Of a DNA stretch of 64,000 nt, positions 45,772 to 58,324 are shown piece after piece. The stretch lies in the NCBI GenBank assembly GCA_038496445.1, contig JALMLS010000208.1, positions 186,001-250,000 on the forward strand, read 5' to 3'. This DNA comes from Trichosphaerium sp. ATCC 40318. Its lineage: Eukaryota; Discosea; Flabellinia; Trichosidae. The stretch's first letter is position 1. Each line of letters begins with the position of its first letter. The notes beneath the pieces were generated by a model, which saw nothing but the letters and a program-made list of their open reading frames with translations, was not told where the DNA came from and searched no databases. Both the position numbers and the translations under genes were made by a program.

Positions 45772-47647
45772 ATGGAGAAAGAAGTAGCGTCTTCGTCAAC
45801 TATATTACCTAACCAACCTATTGTCATAGACAACGCAAGTTTTTTTTTTTTTGATTCGCGGACAATCACGTGTAGTTGTTTGCGTAGTCACAAAATTAAT
45901 GTATTCGATAGGGTTCAGGTATACTAAAAGCTGGTTATGCTGGTGAAGAATCTCCAAGGCTCATTTGTCCTTCTTAGTGCGTTTATTATAAGCTCCGCTC
46001 ACTTGTGACGCTGTACAAAGCGAAATAAGCGAAGAGAAAGCATGTATTTGACTATTGTTTGGTTTACTTTTTTTTTTAGCGTTGGAAGACCTAAACATGA
46101 ACGTGTAATGGCTGGAGGAGTAGAAGGAGATACGTTCGTAGGCAAAGACGCAGAGGTATTGATTATTTTGTTCTAAATACGCCTATTTGTTCTCTAAAAT
46201 ATTGCTGTTAGGAGATACGAGGGCTTCTTCGCTTAAACTACCCTTTAGAGCATGGCATAGTTACAGATTGGTGAGATATCATTCTTGTGATGCTATAGCG
46301 TTCTTATTTATTATTAGGCATGATATGGAGCTCGTTTGGGATCACGTGTTCGAAAAGTTAAATTGTGAAGCAAAAGAAGTATTACTCAGCGTTTTTTCAC
46401 TTATTCCCGTAATTCTAATCGATTTAGCATCCTGTTCTTCTTACTGCAGCGCCTTTGAACCCAGTGAGGTACGTCTGAACCTATTTTTAAAGTGTAATCT
46501 TTGTGTAGCTCTGTCGATAAATCAGCTCAAATATTTTTTGAACAATTTGGCTCTCCTGCTTTGTATATATCTCCACAACCAGTTTTAAGCCTTTATGCAA
46601 CAGGAAGAACAACTGGAGTTGTTCTAGGTAAGTGTCAGCGTTTTGATTTTCTCTAAGTGTTCTTAAGATAGCGGTGATGGCGTCACATTTGCTACTCCAA
46701 TATACAAAGGATTCTCACTTAATAATGCAACAGTACGCATAGATATGGCTGGAAGGTAATATACTACAAAAAATTATCACGTGGTGAAATTTTATTCGGT
46801 TCTTTTCAGCAATCGTAAACCGCTCAAAAATACGTGAAGACACGAAGTCATGTTGTTGTCAAATGAAAAACTTTGTTTTTTTGAAATCGATTAGTTCTTT
46901 TGTGTTAATTATTGTATTATCTTAGGGATGTAACTAATAGACTACAACTTCTTCTGCGTCGTGCTGGGCATATTTTTTCGACATCAGCTGAGAAAGAAAT
47001 TGTAAAATCTATAAAGGAAAAGACATGTTATATCGCTTTTGATCCACAAAAAGAAGAAGATGAATTACCAAATAGAGATGATCCAGTTACTCTTGCTTAT
47101 AAGCTTCCAGATGGCAATAAGATATCTTTCGGCCCAGAGAGGTTTAGAGCACCCGAAATATTATTTTCTCCTCACTTGATAGGCTCTGAGCATCCGAGGT
47201 AAAAGAAAACGAAACAGAACCAAAAACTCAAAGGTTTTTTAATTACTTTACTTCTAGTGTCGCTCAGAGTGTCGAGTATGCAATCACACGCTCTGATATA
47301 GACATGAGACAGATGCTATGGTCTAATATTGTACTTGCAGGTGGATCAACACTATACAGTGGTATGAGAGACGTCAATTTTGGAACAAACAAACAACTTT
47401 TTCTTAACATGTTTTGTTGATTTTTCTGATTGCTTGTTTAGGCTTTGGTGCACGTTTACTAAAGGAGCTTCAACTTGTTGCTCCACAAGATACTAAAATT
47501 AAAATATTCGCACCACCAGAGCGTGCACTTACATGTTGGCTTGGAGGTTCTATTTTAGCATCATTAACAACATTCAGTAGTATGTGGGTAACTAAACAGC
47601 AATGGGAAGAAGAAGGACCAAATGCATTTCTCTCCCTTACCTTATAA
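45772..47647 (+). CDS. ACTR1: Centractin / actin-related protein 1 (Arp1)
   Basis: Starts at ATG 45772. Exon 1 (45772-45834) ends IVIDN at a GC-AG intron (GCAAGT...GATAG) and continues [17 protein letters not shown], the phosphate-1 loop. Later exons read [97 protein letters not shown] and [17 protein letters not shown]; the stop is TAA at 47645-47647. YVGRPKHxRVMAGxxEGDxF is specific for Arp1. Arp1 forms the short filament of dynactin, which links dynein to cargo along microtubules. One substitution in HPVLLTxAPLNP is seen. Of about ten introns one is GC-AG. Product and structure are secure. Confidence 0.9.
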
Positions 47648-47855
47648 CAAACCCAGTAATAATAAAAGCATACTAATACTAATACGGCAGACGCTAGAAC
47701 TAAAGTTCCTTGAAACTCTTACCAACGTACATCAAGTATCATTCGTCAAACAAAACATTTTGTATAGTAAGTTCATTGACTTCAATGTATGTCATATGTC
47801 ACGTGTCATTTAACAAAAAATCTATTGCACGTTCTTCTTTACATTTCGAAAGCGT

Positions 47856-48458
47856 TTACTCTTGCGGTCTTGGATTGAAATACAAGCCTACAATAGGCAT
47901 TGCAGACTTGACAAGCTCCGTAGGCCAAATGAGTGAGTTAAAAAAATTACGTCCACTGTGCAATTTCATACCACCTCTGAATGCCTCCATATCACCCTTA
48001 TAAGGTTCAGGTTGATGCCAATGGTGTGGTGACATATCACTATGCTGAGGGTATGCGTTTCCTTCTTTTTCCGCTGCTCGAAAGCTCTGCAGCTCTTCTA
48101 CGCCATCGTTGTAGTGTAAAACAGCTTCACAGGCAATAAACCCAGCAAAATAAGCTGTAAGAGCGGTTTTTACGCGTGGATCAGCTTTATTCCATCTATT
48201 TATCCATGTCGTTGTAGATTTACGCGTGGTGTGCGCTGGGTTGCCGTCAACAATTATTTCGGTTACTATTTCTTTGGAACTCCCTTCACCGACTCCCATA
48301 GCGCCTTCCGTAACCTTACCATCCGTTTTCCATCGTCGAAAATTACGTAAGCGATGGCGTAGTGCAATTTGGGCATATCTTGATGTATTTCCTGTTTAAA
48401 CGGCTTCTGTTAGGCGGATATAATTTGTTTATTGATGGAGAAGTAACGTACGTATCAT
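47856..48458 (-). CDS. Small predicted mitochondrial protein of unknown function
   Basis: A seven-base coding exon (ATGATAC, 48458-48452) joins through a GTACGT...AACAG intron to an exon beginning about 48401, giving MIRNTSRYAQIALRHRLRNF then RRWKTDGK. This Arg-rich start without acidic residues fits a mitochondrial presequence. The rest includes a possible membrane segment (TALTAYFAGFIACEAVLHY) and an aromatic His-rich section (MSPHHWHQPEPYKGDM), ending at the stop at 47856. The total is about 180 residues. I know no family. The reading frame without the tiny first exon would start at 48299. Confidence 0.5.
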
Positions 48459-48818
48459 TTGTGTTATCTAATAATGTAGCAGGTGAGTTTAAGCAGCAAA
48501 CAATGACATAAAGAGTGAGTTCATTTCCATGTTTTCAGTGAATCTGGTTAACTCATCTAGGCTAATCTTTTGCAAACACATATAACTTTGTAATAACCGT
48601 TCGCGTTTTGGCAGCCTCAATTAAAAGACTTTGCTAAAACTATCCGTTCTTACTTGACAGAGAAGTACAAATGTGCTAGTTCCAGGCGTATCAAAAATAA
48701 CAGAAGTACTACTAACACATACAGACTTGATTTGGTCGGACACGTGGTAAACCAAACGGATTTGGTTTTTTTTTGTCTTCGCTTAACTTCGCTTTAGTTT
48801 GCCTTCATTTTACTCACC
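48459..48818. other. Region between divergent genes
   Basis: About 360 bases that should contain two promoters. A CACGTG lies at about 48741. No coding signal. Confidence 0.4.
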
Positions 48819-49942
48819 ATGCAACCTGTTATTATTTGTATCCTTCTCGCTGTAACCACTGCTTACGCCGGCAATTTTCAATGGCAGAATTGCGGTAAGT
48901 CGCTAAAAAACGGTGTAAAGGTATCTAATAGCGTTATAGATGGTACCAGTCCTGTTCAATTCGATCTGGTTGAAATGACGCCTTGTACGTTCACATATGT
49001 TTTAATTTAGTTGCAATATGGTCTCCAAGCGTAAGGGTGTCTAATTCAGCGCCAATAGCCTTTTTCTAACGAAAATGTTCGCTAATTTAATTAGATCCAC
49101 CTCAAGTTGGCCAAAACGTTACTGTAAAGAGTCACGGAGATTATGAGACTGCTCTAGTAAAAGGAGACTTTTGGACGACTTCACTGTACCGAAACGGCTT
49201 CAAAGTGTCAAGCGAAAACGGTACGTAGTTTAGAAAGCCGTTGCAAGTGACTAATTGCTCCGAGCGGTCTTCAACTTCGCAGCAGCTCCGTTTTTTTCTC
49301 TTTCGCTAAAAGTTCTTCTCTAGGTGACGTTTGTTCTCCACCTATTGTTACAGGATGCACTTGCCCTTGTGCCTCTGGTTACCACTCAACCTCACAAACA
49401 TCTATAGTACCAAGTAATACATCTCCAGTACGTCCAGACGTCTTTTTGGATTTTTTTTGCAATTTTTTTTAGAAGTTATTTTTTTTCTCTTTGTTCGTTT
49501 TGAAAACCTACCTCAACGCTATTGTAATCCGTTAAAGTTGTGATTTATGACAGGGATAATTTTTCTTCCGTTTGTGATCTTAAAAATTTCGGATTGTTGA
49601 GCGCGAATCTTCTTTTATGGTTTCCCACGATTAACCACAATAATTATTACGATTTACCGCCGTTTATTTATTTAATGACTTTGAAAAATCAGAGTAAAAT
49701 ACCCACGTGTGTTTTCATATACCTTCGGCGTCCTAATAACTCAGAAAAAGATTTTGTTTGGTTTTTTTTTGAGTCTGAAAAAGAAAAGTTTCTTTCATTT
49801 TTTTTACGGCTTCACACTGCTTGTTAACGTGTTTGATACTTATATTTGCTTAAAGGGAGATTTCACTGGACGCTTGGAAGTTACAACCAGTAGCTATCAA
49901 CGTATCTCTTGTGTTGAGTTTCAGTTTACTGTAACCCAATAA
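48819..49942 (+). CDS. ML-domain (NPC2/MD-2-like) secreted lipid-binding protein
   Basis: Starts at ATG 48819 with a signal peptide (MQPVIICILLAVTTAYA). Four exons join in phase (donors at 48986, 49217 and 49429; acceptors near 49095, 49323 and 49856). The mature protein reads FQWQNCGKSLKNGVKVSNS, PPQVGQNVTVKSHGDYET, GDVCSPPIVTGCTCPCASG and GDFTGRLEVTTSSYQRISCV, ending EFQFTVTQ and TAA. The WxxCG start, the paired Cys loop and the late Cys give the disulphide pattern of ML domains, beta-sandwich proteins that hold a sterol or phospholipid in the secretory or lysosomal lumen. The ligand is not predictable. Confidence 0.8.
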
Positions 49943-50246
49943 ATTAACCATTCACAGTAAAATTAGTTGGCACAATGGATAAATATGATACCTGGTAGGC
50001 ATATTCTTGTGTTTGGTTCCTGAGTAAGTAGGTGAGTAGGTGAGTAGTACTTCAATGTGAAATTTGATACATCGTACCAGATATTAATGTAAACCAGGTG
50101 CTGTTAGTTCATAATTTTTACAATTTGTTTGTTTTATTAGATACAAGTTAACTCATTTGCTTGTTGTGTGATCTTCCTGAGATGTTCCTTTCTTCTTGAG
50201 ATTTACACCACGTGCACTTTTTATGTTTGTTTCATTACAACGTGGT
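49943..50246. other. Intergenic region
   Basis: About 300 bases between convergent genes, with a short AGGTGAGT-type run near 50025-50050 and a CACGTG at about 50210. Confidence 0.4.
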
Positions 50247-50573
50247 TTACAAGTATCCATGTTCTTTTGCGTAATCCATCCATTTTATCTTTTCTTCTGG
50301 TATTGATATACTAACTCCATTTAAGTCAGAAACCTCTTTTCCAGTTACAATCTGTCTAGCAAGTAAGAAGTACCATACTTGGTACTGACTTGCTTGGTAT
50401 GATCTCATTATTGTAGGAAGAGCAGGTTTTCCTAACTTTACAAGTTGTTTGTAAGCGTCACATGCTAAGTAAGGTTCAAAACATGAATGAAATCTCTGTG
50501 TTTCGCTATGCTTTGCCCAATCAGATAATAAAGTTTCTACTTCCTTTGTACTATTGTTACTAGCTTTGTTCAT
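50247..50573 (-). CDS. Small single-exon protein resembling a bacterial family
   Basis: An intronless frame of 108 residues from ATG 50571-50573. Its core, AYKQLVKLGKPALPTIMRSY, then VWYFLLARQIVTGKE and KWMDYAKEHGYL, has the order seen in a bacterial/phage family with YxxLxxLGxxAxPxxL, WFxALxxITG and W.WG..QGY motifs. That link is from memory of the pattern and not tested. Function is unknown. A second open frame just upstream (50570-50779) is unrecognised. Lack of introns would fit horizontal gain but is not proof at this length. Confidence 0.45.
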   Translation of the reverse strand: MNKASNNSTKEVETLLSDWAKHSETQRFHSCFEPYLACDAYKQLVKLGKPALPTIMRSYQASQYQVWYFLLARQIVTGKEVSDLNGVSISIPEEKIKWMDYAKEHGYL

Positions 50574-51602
50574 TGTGTGGTCTTAAAAATATGAGTGTTA
50601 AGCTTTGACACATGTCTTAAGAAAGCTGCGCAACACAAGTGTTTGATTTGACGAATTTCGTCAAAAGAACTTGTGTTAGGTGAATACGTAGTTGCTTCAG
50701 TTTGTCTTAAAAGGCTTCTAACGTTCCGTAGATCACTCCAGTAGGAAGAATGATGTTCTATGTTAGGGTATACGGCCAAGAGTCTTCAGACAAACTTTAT
50801 ACCTAAAAAAGGTGATACTAAGTAGGTATGAATGAAACAGACAATAAGAAGAAAATATAGATTATTGAGAACATCAATAACAAACTCAATGTCTGGCTTG
50901 TTTAAAAGCAAGTAACAACTCATTCCACACCTGTCTGTAAAGTATACCAATAAAATAGCAGATTTCTTACATCACATAAAGTTAATACCACAAAGTATAT
51001 ATCGGGCTTATTTGGTTGATCTATTTTGTAAAGAACTGATTTACTAACATTGTACAAATAGCTTTTAGTGTTTATCACTGAGATGCTAACGCAATCGAAG
51101 ACCAGAAAAGAAGAGTGTAGAGGTGGCAAATACCGGTCGGATACCGGTCTGGTTTCAAGATATAGGTTTTCAGTCCGTAACCGGTCCACGATTTAGAACA
51201 AGAAAAAAAAAAAAGTGATATTCAAACATGCCACAAAAGTATACAGCCATCTTATGTGCATGCACACAGTGAGTAGGTCAATGGATGGATCATGTATTGT
51301 TTTCAACACGTACCCTCATAGTACTAAAACATCCGTGCATATAAATTCTAACGAACACTACCGTACTAACCGAGCTTTCTATTCAAGAATAAACCGATTC
51401 GGAATTTCAACCGTTTTTACCCTTTGACCGTTCTATGAGTTAGCTCTCTACCTGATACCACTAACAAATGATTTGGGCTAAATTGAGATTAGGATGTGAC
51501 AAAAGAATGGAAGATCACAGAGAATAGTTCCGTAGATATCAAATGTCAACATACTTCTCTAAGTTGTAAAATGTCAAAGTGAGTCTTTTTTTTGAGTTGC
51601 AA
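50574..51602. other. Region without an assigned gene, hAT-end-like sequence at 51118
   Basis: TAGAGGTGGCAAATACCGGT at 51118-51137, with three further ACCGGT-type words to 51187, resembles hAT left ends and the sequence at 37663. No matching right end was found. Frames here are short and unrecognised. Confidence 0.35.
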
Positions 51603-52179
51603 ATGGCCAATAATAACGTTAACGCATACTATATTGATAGACTTACAAGACTGCAAGAGCTATGTGACAGGTATAGAACCGCTTATGAACAAGAAAGAGA
51701 GGACAAAAATGCACAAATAGAACAACTTCAAATCTTCCATAGACAGTATGAAGAGCGCACTGAGAGCGAAAAAGGACAAATCGTTAATCTTTGTGTTTGT
51801 CAAAAAAAAGCATTATTTCAATTGCTCACGCAATGGTTAAAGGCTCGCCTACGCGAAAGACAACCAGCAGCACCTGTTCAGCGATACCGACATGACCAAC
51901 AAGTAGAACCAGCATACAATCATCCGAGGAGACATAGTTTTACCACTGGACATGTACACGTCCATTCAACGCCTGAGCTGAATAGGTAAGGTGTTCTTGT
52001 AAGGTTAAATCTCACGATGAATTCTATTAGTGAGAAACAGTTTGATCCTCTTGATTATGACCCTAGAACCAGCCAGCAGCAACTGTATGATTGGGTGCGT
52101 CATATAGACTTTAAAACAAGACAATTGTTCGCCATATTAATTTGTGATAGCAACAAATGCCTTGACGCCATCTCGTAAT
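51603..52179 (+). CDS. Coiled-coil protein of unknown function
   Basis: From ATG 51603 (MANNNVNAYYIDRLTRLQEL) the frame is rich in Glu, Gln, Arg and Lys with heptad-like spacing (YRTAYEQEREDKNAQIEQL, HRQYEERTESEKGQIVNL), predicting a coiled coil, then a His/Arg-rich section ending TPELNR. The frame then stops at TAA, but removing the 18 bases 51986-52003 (GTAAGG...TGTAAG) joins in phase to NSISEKQFDPLDYDPRTSQQ and QLYDWVRHIDFKTRQLF, ending at 52179. Whether that very short intron is used is uncertain. No family recognised. Confidence 0.4.
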
Positions 52180-53407
52180 AATTGTACCACCGAGAGCTTG
52201 TAAAACAGTGAATTCTTAATGTTATTGTAGCATTTTTAGCTTGTTTTTGAGTAGTCCCGCTGTAGGAGCAGCTGTTGCCTATTTTATCAAGTGATAGCTC
52301 GTTCTATGGCGTTTTAGCTGTAAAGACCTCCCAAGTTACAACTTTTTCGTGTAGTGTATTAAATCGCGTAATTATGTGTTTTCAGATAATACAGAAGGTT
52401 TGAGAACAAAACCTGAGGCTTGCTGAAAAGCACTTCGAGAAGTGGTAGTAAATGAAAGTAAAACTGTTTTCAAAAAACTCATGACATTTCATTTGAACTA
52501 TCACATTCTTTGCTTCCCATCTATTTCAATGACACCAAAATTTAATCCAGTGTACACATCAAGTTGTGTAACAGATTTCATCGGATTTTTTAACAGCCAC
52601 TCGCAAAGATCTAAAAAAGGATAAAACAAAACCTGTCACGTGACTAAAAAATTTTGGTTTAGGTATATACTACCCCTTGCTTTTTCCCTGCATTTTGGGC
52701 AGGGAAAAAGCAAGGTAAACAACTTGTTTTCGTACTTCCTATGAGTTGAGTGCCACAAGTATGAGTGATACCGGATGAAGTGACTTCAATATACCATATT
52801 TAGATATATTCATGTGTCCACAAGAAAAGGGTGCATAACGCATATAAACGCTTTCCTATGTTAGCATACGTGCTTACGTACCCCAAAGGTCAGGTTTATA
52901 GTTTACAATGTCATCCACATGTCTTGAGGCAATTTACGTCTATTGCAGCTTGCAAACGCGATTTTAGATACTCCATCGCTAATTACTTCATTTGCTGGCT
53001 GGCACGCAGTAAGCGCTAAAACTCATAGAAAATACGTACACAGTATACTACTTGTATTAACACAATAAGTATCGCTACTAGGCGACCAAGCACAGTCATT
53101 TACACAGTTGCACCCTTCAATGAAGACAAAGCGAGTAAGTGAGCAACTTAGTTGCGCCAGCATTGTGACTTTAATGAAAACAATTTACGTTAAACTTGTT
53201 ATCCAGTGTTTTATGTACATAAAAACTTGATTGCTCAAGTGTATTTCAACCCTCGCAATCTTAGTGTAGGTGTAAAATACCATAAAAGGAAGACAATTTG
53301 ATGAAATTTAATATAAAAAACGGAAATAGACAAAAATGGTCACTGAAATTAAGCAATTACAGTACAACACTAAACAGTACGCCTATAAAGCTTGGCAACT
53401 TAGTTTT
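52180..53407. other. Intergenic region
   Basis: About 1.2 kb with no gene recognised; open frames are short. It holds the hairpin at 52675-52715 and should hold the promoter of the large gene that follows. Confidence 0.4.
52675..52715. repeat. Perfect 17-bp hairpin
   Basis: CCTTGCTTTTTCCCTGC at 52675-52691 is followed, after seven bases, by its exact complement at 52699-52715. It could act as a transcript hairpin or be the relic of a small element. Confidence 0.7.
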
Positions 53408-56400
53408 ATGGCCACTACTGAAAAGCCACGCCTTGGTAAAACCTATAATTGCGCCTGCTGTTTCAGAAAAATTAAACATGGTGAAATACGCTATGGATGC
53501 ACCTCTAGTTCATGTACAAAGACTAGTTTTTGCGTTGAATGTAAAAACGCGAATATTCATTCAAAACATACTCTTTTCCCTGAAGAAGGTACTTATTGGC
53601 TAATCAGACGCCTAAACTATCGTTTAAAGTATAGTTTGATTCGAAATGTTAACGCCTGGTTAATTTAGTGTTTAAATACCATCGAAAACACCTAGTTTCA
53701 GCTGATACAGTATCAGGATCACTTTGGTACGTCAGGCTTTACGGTTGTTTGTTAATTGAATCGTAACGTATCAAAAAGGAAGGCGTTCCTTCTATACGCC
53801 AATAGACCAGCTATTGGTTATCAAACACCTGAAATGACAGAACCAAAATGGCTTTCTTACAGAGATCTACATAAGCTTGTTTTTCGATTTCGTTGTGTTC
53901 TTTCAGAACGTCTTGGATTATGTCGTGGAGACTTTGTTGGTATTTCAAGTGCTAATTGTATAGAATGGATAATAGCTGACTTGTCTTGTATTACACTTGG
54001 AATAATCCCCGTGCCAATACACGTGCCATTTGGTACTTGATTTTTTGTAATTATTTCCTCATTGCCTTTTTGTTTATGCTATGGTCACGTTAATGTACGA
54101 TGTCTTTAGATGCAACCCAAATATCGACAGTTGTAGATAAGACAAAAATGACGTGTGTTGTATGCTCAAAGGCTTTGAGTGAAAAGGCAAGTTTAAACTG
54201 TCCTGAAATAGAATACCGACATACTTGAGGTAGTTTCTGAATGTTAGAGAGCAAACAGATTCGCTAAAGAAACTGGTTGTGATAGGAGATGTTGCTACCG
54301 ACAAGAACAAGAATATATATTCCTACACATCGCTTATCGACGATATACCAGAACCTACAGATGAGCAACTAAAGTTCTTTATCGATCCTTCTTCACCGAA
54401 CGATATATTTGCTGTAGTGCCAACAAGTGGCTCCACTGGCGTGCCAAAGGCAACTACATATTTCTAATAGTTGTAGATATATCTAATCTTGCTTGTTAGT
54501 GCGTAATGTTTAAAGTGGGTGCTTATCTATGTGATACTCTTCGTGTTTTTTATGGACAAGGAAGCAGTTTGCTACATGCTCCTTTTGCTTATAGTACTCG
54601 AAGAACAATAATTAGATCACTTATTCATGGAACACGTCTTGCCTTATCAACTAATGCAAGTATACGTTGGTGTCCCCTTTATGTCTTTCTAAAAAATAAG
54701 TTAGGGATCAGCTAACGTGTTTCAAGATATGTATGTGTTCAAGCCAACAAGAATAAGTGGTATGTTTTTTATTCTTTGAAATACATTTACTTGTTGTTCG
54801 TACTTACTTGAGCGGTAAGGTGTCCCTCGATTTTGGCAAATCTTATATTTAAGATATCAAGATCTACTTGAGGAATACAAAAGAAGACATAAAAGTCATA
54901 CAGTAAGTAGCACTGCCGTTATAAAGTGAGTTCACAGGACAAAAATTTTAGCCTTTTGATGAAAATGTTGTGCGGAAAGATTTTTACGAGAGGCTTGGCG
55001 GACAGCTTTCTGGTATTTCTATTGGAGGTGCATCGGTACCAAGAAAGATATTGAAATGGATGAAGAGGTACAAAGCATTTTTCATTCAAATCTAACGCAC
55101 GTGGTGTAGCACATTTGGCGAAACGACGAATATTTATGAAGGTTATGGTATAACTGAAATCGGCGGTATTTATTCAAACAATAAGATCAAATCAGCTGCA
55201 CAAGTTAAACTTGTTGATTGGCAAGAGTATAAAGTAACAGATAAACCTTATCCACGTGGTAAATATCGTCAAAAGTTCACACAACAAAAAAAGGAGGTTT
55301 CTTTTTCTATTTCAGTAACTCTTTGTAACAGGTGAGATTTGTGTTAAGAAACCATCCATGTTCTGTGGTTATTATGGAGACGAAGCAAAGACGTAATTTA
55401 CAGAAATGCTACTTGTGCAGTATTAATAAACTAAAGGGCTGAGGTTATTGATAAAGAAGGCTATTTCCACACAGGTGATATAGGAAGACTTGATAATGGT
55501 AACCTTGTCATTGTGGATAGGTATGTGTTCAAACATACTACTAAATTCATGTACTCTAAACATTGTTTAGGAAAAAGTCGTTGTTCAAGCTTTCTCAAGG
55601 AGAGTTTGTTGCGTATGTACAAACAAATATGTTTTACTTGCATATATTTATATTGTTGTAGGCCTGAACGTTTGGAGAATATTTACGAACGGAGTGAGTT
55701 TATAGATCAGATATTCATTTGGGGAAACGTGCAAAAGAGTTATATTATTGCAGTTATCATCCCAAATGAGGAAGCTGTCCTAAATTGGATTCAAAACACC
55801 AAAGAACCTCCAGTGCGTTGCATTAAAACCCAAATCCCTTTTAATATGGTTTGGGTTAGAAGAGTGTTGATGACGCCCTCACGGATAAAAGGTTGATAAA
55901 TGATATTATGGATACTATAAACGATCTTGCTAAGAAAGCACACGTGCGTCATTGAGCATCATTTCTTGAGATGAGTTGTTTTGTGCTAAGTTTTTTAAAT
56001 CTTTACTAGGTCCGGCGCTATGAAATACCTTCTGGTATAATACTCTCAAACCACAGGTGGACACCGATGAATCAATTATTAACGCCTTCTCTAAAGCTAA
56101 GAAGACCGTTACTGGAAAAACATTATCGTACTTCATTAGAAAAAGAAATGGATGTTATAGACAACCAAAGTGGTTCTGTTACAGCTAATACTAAAGGTAC
56201 AATGGTGGGTTATTTGTGGGTTTTCTTTTATAAGTATTAACACTAATTAAGCTACTGGAATGGCGTCAATCTTAAATAGAGTTCTACAACTCGATGCAAA
56301 CAGAGATATTTCAAAAGCAGATGATTTTTCTTCTCTTGGCGGAGATTCAATGGCAGCTGCTCAAGTAAGATATCTTCACAACTAACTAACGTATGTACTT

Positions 56401-58324
56401 TAAATAGCTTGTTAAGATTGTTAAAGATGAAATGGACGTTGATATTTCTGTACAATCGCTTTACGAAGTTGAAGGGTCAGTCTAACAAGCTTGTTCTCTT
56501 TTTTTTCTTTCTTTTGATTTTGTCTTTTGTGCTTCACTCAGAACAAGTACGTTGTTAATATAACATCTAGACTACGCCAACTTGCAGATTACGTTGATGG
56601 TGCTTCATTACTACCGAGTGAGCCTGTAGAAGTGAATGGAGACTTACAAATCTTCGACTGGGCTTCTGAGACCTCCCTTGATGATGATTTCAAACCAAAC
56701 ACGTCTTATAGCGGCCCTAAAGGAAGCGATGTATTTCTCACTGGTGCTACAGGATTTGTTGGGTGTTTTCTTTTGAAGGAATTATTGGATAAAACAACCT
56801 CTAAAATTCTATGTTTGACACGTTTGAAAGAGTGTTCAAAAGATCAATCTCTTAATGAGAAACTTGCGAAAGAAAGGATTGAATCTACTGCAAAAAAGTT
56901 TGGGATATCTCTAGAAGGATACAACGAAAGAATTATACCTGTACACATCATGCACAAAACGACCTTTTTGCTTTTTGTTTTTATTCTGTTGACTAAATGT
57001 TTTGTTCAAGATTGTTGGAGATTTGTCACAACTGAGGTTTGGACAAAGTGACAAAGACTTTTCTACGTTGGCTTCACGTATAAATACTATATATCATTGC
57101 GGTGCTATGGTGAATTTTATAAAGCCTTACTCAGCACATAAACCCGCAAATGGTACCACAAAAACGTCTTTCTCAAAATACTTACTTTTTACCTATAATA
57201 GTGACAGGGACACGTGAGGTTATTAAACTTGCTTCTATTGGATATCCTAAACCTATACACCATATATCTACATTATCAGTATTCCCACCTGGCTTTCCCG
57301 TATGTTAACAGACTTTAACGCCAATGCTAACCTAAGGTTACAGATAAAACGAGAGGAGGAAATTACTGACAAAACTCATAAAATGAGTGGATACGGGTAC
57401 CTTTTTCATAGAATGTTTGCGTTTGATATGGGCTAACAAGTAGTAAGGTTAAGCAAGCTTGTTTCTGAAAAATTGTTGTTAAAGGCAAAAGCAAGAGGAC
57501 ATCCAGTAGTCGTGTATAGACTTGGCACAATAACAGGTGAGATTGACTGATTTCTGATTTAAAGAAAAAACCGTTATTCTCTCTATACTTACTTTCTTTG
57601 CAATTTTTACCACTTACTTCATATTCTTTTCATTTCCTTCTTCATCTTCTGATTGTTTCTTTGCGTTTAAAAAAACCTGACAGTTTTTTGCATTATTTTG
57701 TTGTTAACTTTTTACTTGTACAGGCCACTCTGTCACTGGCAACTGCAATGAAACAGACTATATCAATAGACTAATTATTGGTATAATCAATGCAAAGTGT
57801 ATACTGTCATATGATAAAGCAGCATATAAAGTCGTACCTGTCGATACATGTGTACAAAAGATAGTTCAAATAAGGCACAAGAAAAACTTTCTTTTGTGTT
57901 GCTCTTTGCTAACTATGTTGATAGTTTGATGCCTGCATTGAAACACTACATATTCCATATAGATCATGAAGGTGAAACAAAGTTATCTCTTGTAATAGAT
58001 CATGCAAGGAAAAGTGGATATCGCATTGATAATGTCGGTATTAAAGATTTTCGAGAAAAAATTAAGAACAAATCAAACCCGCTCTGCGTGTTACAGCATG
58101 TTTTCAAAGATGGACACAAATGGCCTAGACTAGTTACAACAGTGTAAGTAACCTTACCAACCCTCATTTCTTTTATGCTAGCCCTTACCAATTGTAGATG
58201 TGACAACACCAATGAAGCATTGAAAGAATCTGGATTAGAGTTTCCTAAACTTGATGTTAAGCTGATTGATGTCTACTTCAATTATTTTGAGTCCAGAAAT
58301 CTTATTCACAAGGATTCTAAATAA
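53408..58324 (+). CDS. ZZ-finger / adenylation / carrier / thioester reductase enzyme (carboxylic acid reductase-like)
   Basis: About 17 exons join in phase. Exon 1 (ATG 53408) has a ZZ-type zinc finger: NCACCFRKIKHGEIRYGC, FCVECK and IHSKH. From about 53800 an AMP-binding domain follows: AFLLYANRPAIGYQTPE, VVPTSGSTGVPK (A3), IYEGYGITEIGG (A5), GYFHTGDIGRLDNGNLVIVD (A7-A8) and KKSLFKLSQGEFVAPERLEN (A10 region). A carrier domain reads DDFSSLGGDSMAAAQ with the phosphopantetheine Ser (about 56320-56360). The thioester-reductase domain has DVFLTGATGFVGCFLLKELL (NADP-binding), TIYHCGAMVNFIKPYSAHKP and VVVYRLGTITG. It ends NLIHKDSK, TAA 58322-58324. Such enzymes activate an acid with ATP, load it on the carrier and reduce it to an aldehyde; the substrate is unknown. 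One intron (54187) is GC-AG. Confidence 0.8.
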
